The notes under the pieces are model-generated. The model worked only from the letters and a program-made list of their open reading frames with translations, was not told where the DNA came from and searched no databases. DNA of 64,000 bases from Cryptomeria japonica (lineage: Eukaryota; Streptophyta; Pinopsida; Cupressales; Cupressaceae). This document shows positions 59,249-64,000 of the stretch, in pieces (position 1 is the first letter of the stretch; each line of letters starts with the position of its first letter). The stretch spans positions 253,999,533 through 254,063,532 of the forward strand of contig NC_081410.1 of assembly GCF_030272615.1 (NCBI RefSeq). The letters are read 5' to 3'. A program made the translations under genes and the position numbers.

Positions 59249-59740
59249 CTACCGTTTAGAAGACATAATGATAGTCATTATGGATTCATTTGGAAATGTT
59301 GTGAGGATAAGGTGATCACCTTGAAGCAGAGCATCTACCAAGTGATCTACTATCACTTGTCCTTTGAGTGCTTTTCTATCTACATATTCAATGTCGAACT
59401 CACTTAGTAACATGACCCATTTAGCAGTTCTCCCTATGAGAGCAACCTTTGATAAGAGATACTTGAGAGGGTAAATATTAGCAATCGATTTTGTTTTATT
59501 GTTAAGCATGTAGTGTCAGAGTTTCTATGTGTTGAACACAAGTGCTAAGCATGCTCTTTCAATAGGGGTATAATTGAGCTCATACCCTACTAATGTACGA
59601 CTAATATAGTATATAGCATTTTCTTTTTCCTGATCATCTATATGTGCCAACAATTCCCCCAATGCCACTGCAGTTGTTGATATGTATAAAAGAAGTGGTT
59701 GTCCTGGAATAGGAAGCATAAGTACAGGAGGTGATGTGAG
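59249..59740 (-). pseudogene. pol: Element E RT-linked RNase H
   Basis: VALGELLAHIDDQEKENAIY, YTPIERACLALVFNT, then two stops where relatives have QKLR, and FDIEYVDRKALKGQVI. Same frame as RT. Confidence 0.86.
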
Positions 59741-60560
59741 TTATTCTTTGAGTTTCTCGAAAGCCTTCTGACATAGGCAGTCCCATTTGAATTTGGTATC
59801 CTTGCATAGTAAGTGCGCAAATGGGTGATATTTATCTGGGAGCTGTGAAATGAAGCATTTGATGGATTGGAGCCTTCCTTGGAGGCTACGCAGTTGTCTA
59901 AGAGTCTTCAGGGGAGGCATTTCCATGATAGATTTCACCTTTGCACAATCAACCTCTATGCCTCTATAGGAAACAATGAAACCTAGCAGTTTCCCAGATG
60001 TGACACCAAAGACATATTTATTGGGATTTAGGTGCAACTTATATTTTTCCAGTCTCTCAAAGATCTTCCTTAGGATGGGGATGTGCTCATCTCTTGTCTT
60101 TTATTTTCCTAGGACATCATCCACATAATCCTCCATGATTTTATGCAAAAGGTAATGAAAGATTGTTGTCATTGCTCATTGATATGTTGCTCCAGCATTC
60201 TTGAGACCAAAAGGCATGACTTGATAACAAAAAGTTCCCCATGGCATTGTGAATGTTTTTTTATGGTGGTCCTCTTCTGTGAACCTGATCTAATTGTACC
60301 CAAAAAAACCATCCATAAGTGATAACAATTCATGTCTTGCTATGAGATCTACAATCATGTCTATGTTGGGAAGCGGGAAATCATCCTTAGGGCAGGCTTT
60401 ATTCAAATCTCAGAAATCTATGCAAATACAGATGCCTCTAGTAGCTTTTCTGACATGGACAATGTTGGCTACCCACTCAAGATAATCTATTGGTTTTATG
60501 AATCCAGCATCCAACATCTTCTAAAAATCTCCTTTGACGAGGAGTGCAATATGTCGGTGC
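59741..60560 (-). pseudogene. pol: Element E reverse transcriptase
   Basis: DLNKACPKDDFPLPNIDMIV, SLMDGFFGYN, PFGLKNAGATYQ, catalytic EDYVDDVLGK (about 60120) and thumb RSLQGRLQSIKCF. Several stops, the codons after GYN and ATYQ among them. Same frame throughout. Confidence 0.9.
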
Positions 60561-61513
60561 ATCTTGCATAATTTCTGATTTATAGGTTTAGCATCTGGAT
60601 GGACTGCAAGATTGTGGACTACTAAGTTGGGATCAAGGCCTAGCATGTCAACATATGACCAAGCAAAGTTGATTATTGCTTCTATGAAAAAATTGATGAA
60701 GTTTTGTTTTTCTTGATCTGGTAGGGACTTAGCAAAGAGCATGTTCTTTGGGGTATCTTCAGTGCCCACATTGATAGTGTTTTTTTCCTCTATCAGTAAA
60801 TTTGACTTGTCTTGTTGTGGGGGAACAATGGTAGGGAGGTCAAGTCCCTCATCCTCAAGTGCCTGATCCAGGTTTTCACTTGTGGATACACTCTTTATTT
60901 TTACTTTTTCCTCATCCAAAGCTGCCTCATAAAGGTTTTCACCTAAGGAATCATGATTTTTCTTTTTATTATCCTTTTTGCGACTAAGGGAATTGAACTG
61001 AATACCAAAGTATTCATTCTCATGTAGTTGGATCCCATGAACTCTGTTGCAGTTTTCTAAATTGCACATAGTAAGGAGGGCCATGAGAGCATTATCATCA
61101 ACACATATGTCCAAAGAAGGTTTGTCTTGTTGGTCCCAATCTATAAGCTCAAGGTGGACAAGTTGCATCTCATGTGGAGTGGAATGGATTACGGGGGTGA
61201 TGGCATTGATATGGGTGTCAAAGAAGATGTCATCTTCGTATTCAAAAGTCATTTCATGAAATTCCTCTTCATCAAAGTCTTCAACATCCAAGGAGGGACT
61301 TGAAGGGGTACCAATGATAGTGATCTTGGGTTCTGGAGTGTAACCCAAGCCCCTGTTATACTTGTATGAGATTGGATTTATTGGTGCTTTGATTCCTTTT
61401 TCTTTTGGCCCCAGGTCATGTCCTTTATAACCCATCATATCCACTATGGCTGATGCTTTTGGATACATCTTCTTGGGAATATTTGTTGGTTCTTCATCCT
61501 CTTCATGGTACAA
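60561..61513 (-). pseudogene. Element E protease-RT linker with G-patch
   Basis: AIVDMMGYKGHDLGPKEKGI and NRGLGYTPEP (about 61456-61340) form a G-patch-like domain. A long acidic linker with repeated SLGENL/TSENLDQALEDEG-type words follows to the start of RT. The frame is open here for 330 codons. Confidence 0.78.
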
Positions 61514-61582
61514 CCAAGAGGAAACATCTGCCTCGAGACTCTCTTCATCAAGTGGGCCCCATTGCTTGAAGGTGGTGTCTTT

Positions 61583-62341
61583 TCATTGTATAATGGGTTT
61601 CTGGTCTTTTTTTATTTCTTTAAGCTTGCCAAATGACTTATGAGATAAGGGGAGATTTCCTATTAGTAAGACATCCTCAAGTTTGTATTCTCCACAACCA
61701 TCATCTATGATATTTACCTTAGGTTTTGTTTGAGATGAGGTGGAGGCAACTTTAGATGCATCAGATGGAGGAGGTGGAGCGGGTCTGCTTAACGGGCAGT
61801 TGTATGGATGTTTCCCCTCTAAGAGTTTGCAATACTTAAAAAGTTGTGGATCACCTCTGATAGTGATCTCTCTACCATTGAAGGGAAATTTAAGGCATTG
61901 GTGGTAAGTGGAGGGAACAATCTGAAGGGAATGAATCCATGGATGCCCAAGTACAATGTTATAAGGGATATCAAGATCTAAGACCAGGCAAGGGGTCCCA
62001 ACTATAACAGGGCCCACTTGAAGAGGTAAAGTGATCATGCCTTTGGAAACCCTTTTTGCATCATCATAGGCTTTGATTGTGATTCGTCCTAATGTATCAA
62101 CCATGTCCTCAGAAAGTCCCAATTGCTTTATTAACTTGTATGTATAGAGATTGAGTCCAGATCCACCGTCTATCAAGATACATTTAACCTTGTGTTTCTG
62201 GATAAGAGATTCAATATGCAATGGTTTATTATGATCATCTTCAAAGGGAGCATCATTAGAGATGAAACAAGGTGGTGCTAGGCAGAGAGGTTTCCAATGA
62301 GGGCTTGGAACTGGGAAACATTGATATTGTCGAGGAATCAT
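61583..62341 (-). pseudogene. pol: Element E retropepsin (protease)
   Basis: KCILIDGGSGLNLYTYKL (about 62160), IPYNIVLGHPWIHSLQIVPS and YHQCLKFPFNG. DGG active site as in B and D. The N-terminal 20 residues of the open frame are out of the gag frame; a frameshift lies near 62280. Confidence 0.88.
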
Positions 62342-64000
62342 GATTCGAGGAGGGCTTGTTCCAAATTTTCCTTGTGGATGGGAGAGGTCTTGAGGAGCTC
62401 TAGGATGGAAATCTGTGCAGGGGTCTTCCCAAGATGATAAAGGAGATAATATTGGTGGGTGGACAACATGGGAGGGGGATTCGGTGGAGGGGGATCCCCT
62501 TGGACAGTTACTCTTCCATGATGGGTGGTTACATTGCAGTCATGGGAAGTGGAAGGTACGGCACCTTGTATGACTATTTTAGTAGGGTTGGGTCTTCTTG
62601 TTGTTTGTGGAGGGGCAAGACCACCTTGAACATTGACCCTAGGTTTTTTTTGAGAAGAGAGAGGGTTAGCTCCCTGGATAGTGATGGCATTGACATGGTT
62701 ATTTGCAGGCTCTATACAATCCACCAAGGAGTTAAAGCTAGATATATAATTGGTGCAATCATAGTTCACAACATTAGATGATGAGGCCTTGCCTTTGTCA
62801 TGCTTCAAGAAGGGTTCTTGGTACATCTTGAGTTTATCATTATTGTTACTAGGTTTTGATTTTTCTACCTCAATATCACCCTTATTAATGAGATCTTGAA
62901 TATAGTTCTTCAGTTTCATATACTTTCATGTATCATGCCCATTGATATGGTGATAGTCACAATACTCATTCTCATTATACCACCTAGGTTTCGGTTGGAT
63001 AGGATAAAATGGGCAAGTTATCGAAAAGACAACTACACCAACCTCAACAAGCTTTTCAAACACAACCTCAATGGGCTCAACAAGAGGGGTATACTCCTTT
63101 GGGGCCTGATTGTTAGATTGGGGTGGTCACTCCTAGATTGAGACATTATTGGGGGGCCTTCGAGATTGACTTTGATTATTTTGGAAATTGTTGAATTGAA
63201 TGTTGGTGGTGGATTTTGGATGAGCAGCCACGGTTTGGACCCACTTTGTATCAATGACACCATCGTTGACTACGTTCTTGGTTTTAGACTAAAATTTTGG
63301 TTTATCATTGTGATAAGAGGAAGTATTATAATTTGATCTTTGATAATGCTTTAGAGTGCTATCCTCTAATAAGATATGTTAAAGAGCTAAGCCCTTATCA
63401 GTCAGCTTTCAGAAAGATTTTATACACTGAGATGTTAAGGGTTTGGATAGTTTGGGTACCAGGTTCTTTTGAAATAATTCAATTTGATGTGCTTCTAGCA
63501 TATCCCACTAGAATTTCTTGATAAGGTGTTGCCACCTTTGCAATAAGTTGGTGAAGGTTTCTCCAAGCCTCTATTTTGTGTTACAAAGGTCCATCATAGA
63601 AACATCATTAACAATGTTGTAGGAATAGTGGGCCACCATCTTTTCTGCTAAGTTTGGAAATGAGGTGATAGAACCTTGAGGTGGGGATGAGAACCATGCT
63701 AGTGTGTCTCCTATGAGACTTTTAGGGAAAATTCTTTGGAGGTACAAATCACTATAGGAGACTTCTTGACGTAAGATGTGGAATTCAAAGACGTGATCTT
63801 GGGGGTCCCTTTGGCCCTCATACTTCGTGAACTTAGGCATTTCAAACCCTAGCGGGTAAGGTGTGACTGATATTGATAGATCATAGAACAAGGACAAAAT
63901 TCCTCAAATGAATAAGTTTTTCTTTTGTTAGTCCCTTACTTCATGTTTTTGTTGATGTATTTCATGTCCTAAATTTCCTTGATTATATCATGTTGTGGGT
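62342..64000 (-). pseudogene. gag: Element E gag (cut by window end)
   Basis: Gag core at 63897-63571 (PKFTKYEGQRDPQDHVFEF, LIGDTLAWFSSPPQGSI, MMDLCNTK), continuing in frame to about 63400. C-terminal part 62990-62338 with the knuckle remnant EYCDYHHINGHDT then stop, in which the last Cys is Tyr, followed by MKLKNYIQDLINKGDIEV as in B and D. The N-terminus, leader, PBS and 5' LTR are beyond the window. Confidence 0.88.

Larger units (their letters stand above)
35977..64000 (-). mobile_element. Element E: Ty3/Gypsy (Tat-like) element with antisense PMD gene, interrupted by F
   Basis: 3' LTR (35977-37247), PPT, antisense PMD gene, spacer, then element F (43817-57285), then integrase, archaeal-type RNase H, RNase H, RT, linker, protease and gag up to the window end. 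Flanks of F are AATAG (43812-43816) and GATAG (57286-57290), a TSD with one transition. The PMD gene and spacer on the left, and pol on the right, are in the same order as in D, which supports one interrupted element. Confidence 0.86.

Overview
The window reads as intergenic DNA of a large-genome seed plant. It is a nest of LTR retrotransposons, and I see no ordinary host gene, rRNA, tRNA gene or CRISPR array. Base composition is AT-rich, reading frames are broken, and primer-binding sites (PBS), polypurine tracts (PPT), LTRs and target-site duplications (TSD) can be read directly. A conifer or similar gymnosperm is plausible from the amount of old nested retroelement DNA, but the species cannot be fixed from the sequence.

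Layout (letters are mine). Element C, plus strand, is the oldest layer; its 5' LTR and start of the internal region survive as 16452-16831 plus 33036-35976. Gypsy element B (minus strand, 5865-16451, remainder left of the window) lies in the LTR of C, and Copia element A (minus strand, 1-5864, left end outside the window) lies in the integrase of B. Gypsy element D (minus strand, 16832-33030, complete, 785-bp LTRs, TSD TTTAG) also lies in the LTR of C. Gypsy element E (minus strand, 35977 to beyond 64000) lies in the internal region of C. Element F (minus strand, 43817-57285) is inserted in E, and element G (plus strand, 50045-56625) is inserted in the 5' LTR of F.

B, D and E are related Ty3/Gypsy elements of Tat-like organisation: gag, protease with a DGG active site, a linker holding a G-patch-like domain, RT, RNase H, a second (archaeal-type) RNase H, then integrase. 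D and E also carry an extra gene on the opposite strand between pol and the 3' LTR. Its product is a plant mobile domain (PMD) protein followed by a coiled coil and a conserved tail. In D the gene has a TATA-like box, a possible phase-0 intron filled with two kinds of tandem repeat, and one continuous reading frame broken by twelve TAG/TGA codons and no TAA.

F and G look like Copia-type elements by LTR, PBS (initiator-Met type) and PPT, but they encode no protease, integrase, RT or RNase H that I can find. Each has a gag-like protein (long coiled coil plus four CCHC zinc knuckles) and a second ORF of about 1,085 codons that I do not recognise. That ORF is conserved between the two diverged elements. 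The antisense PMD cargo of D/E and the unknown large ORF of F/G are the most interesting contents of the window.
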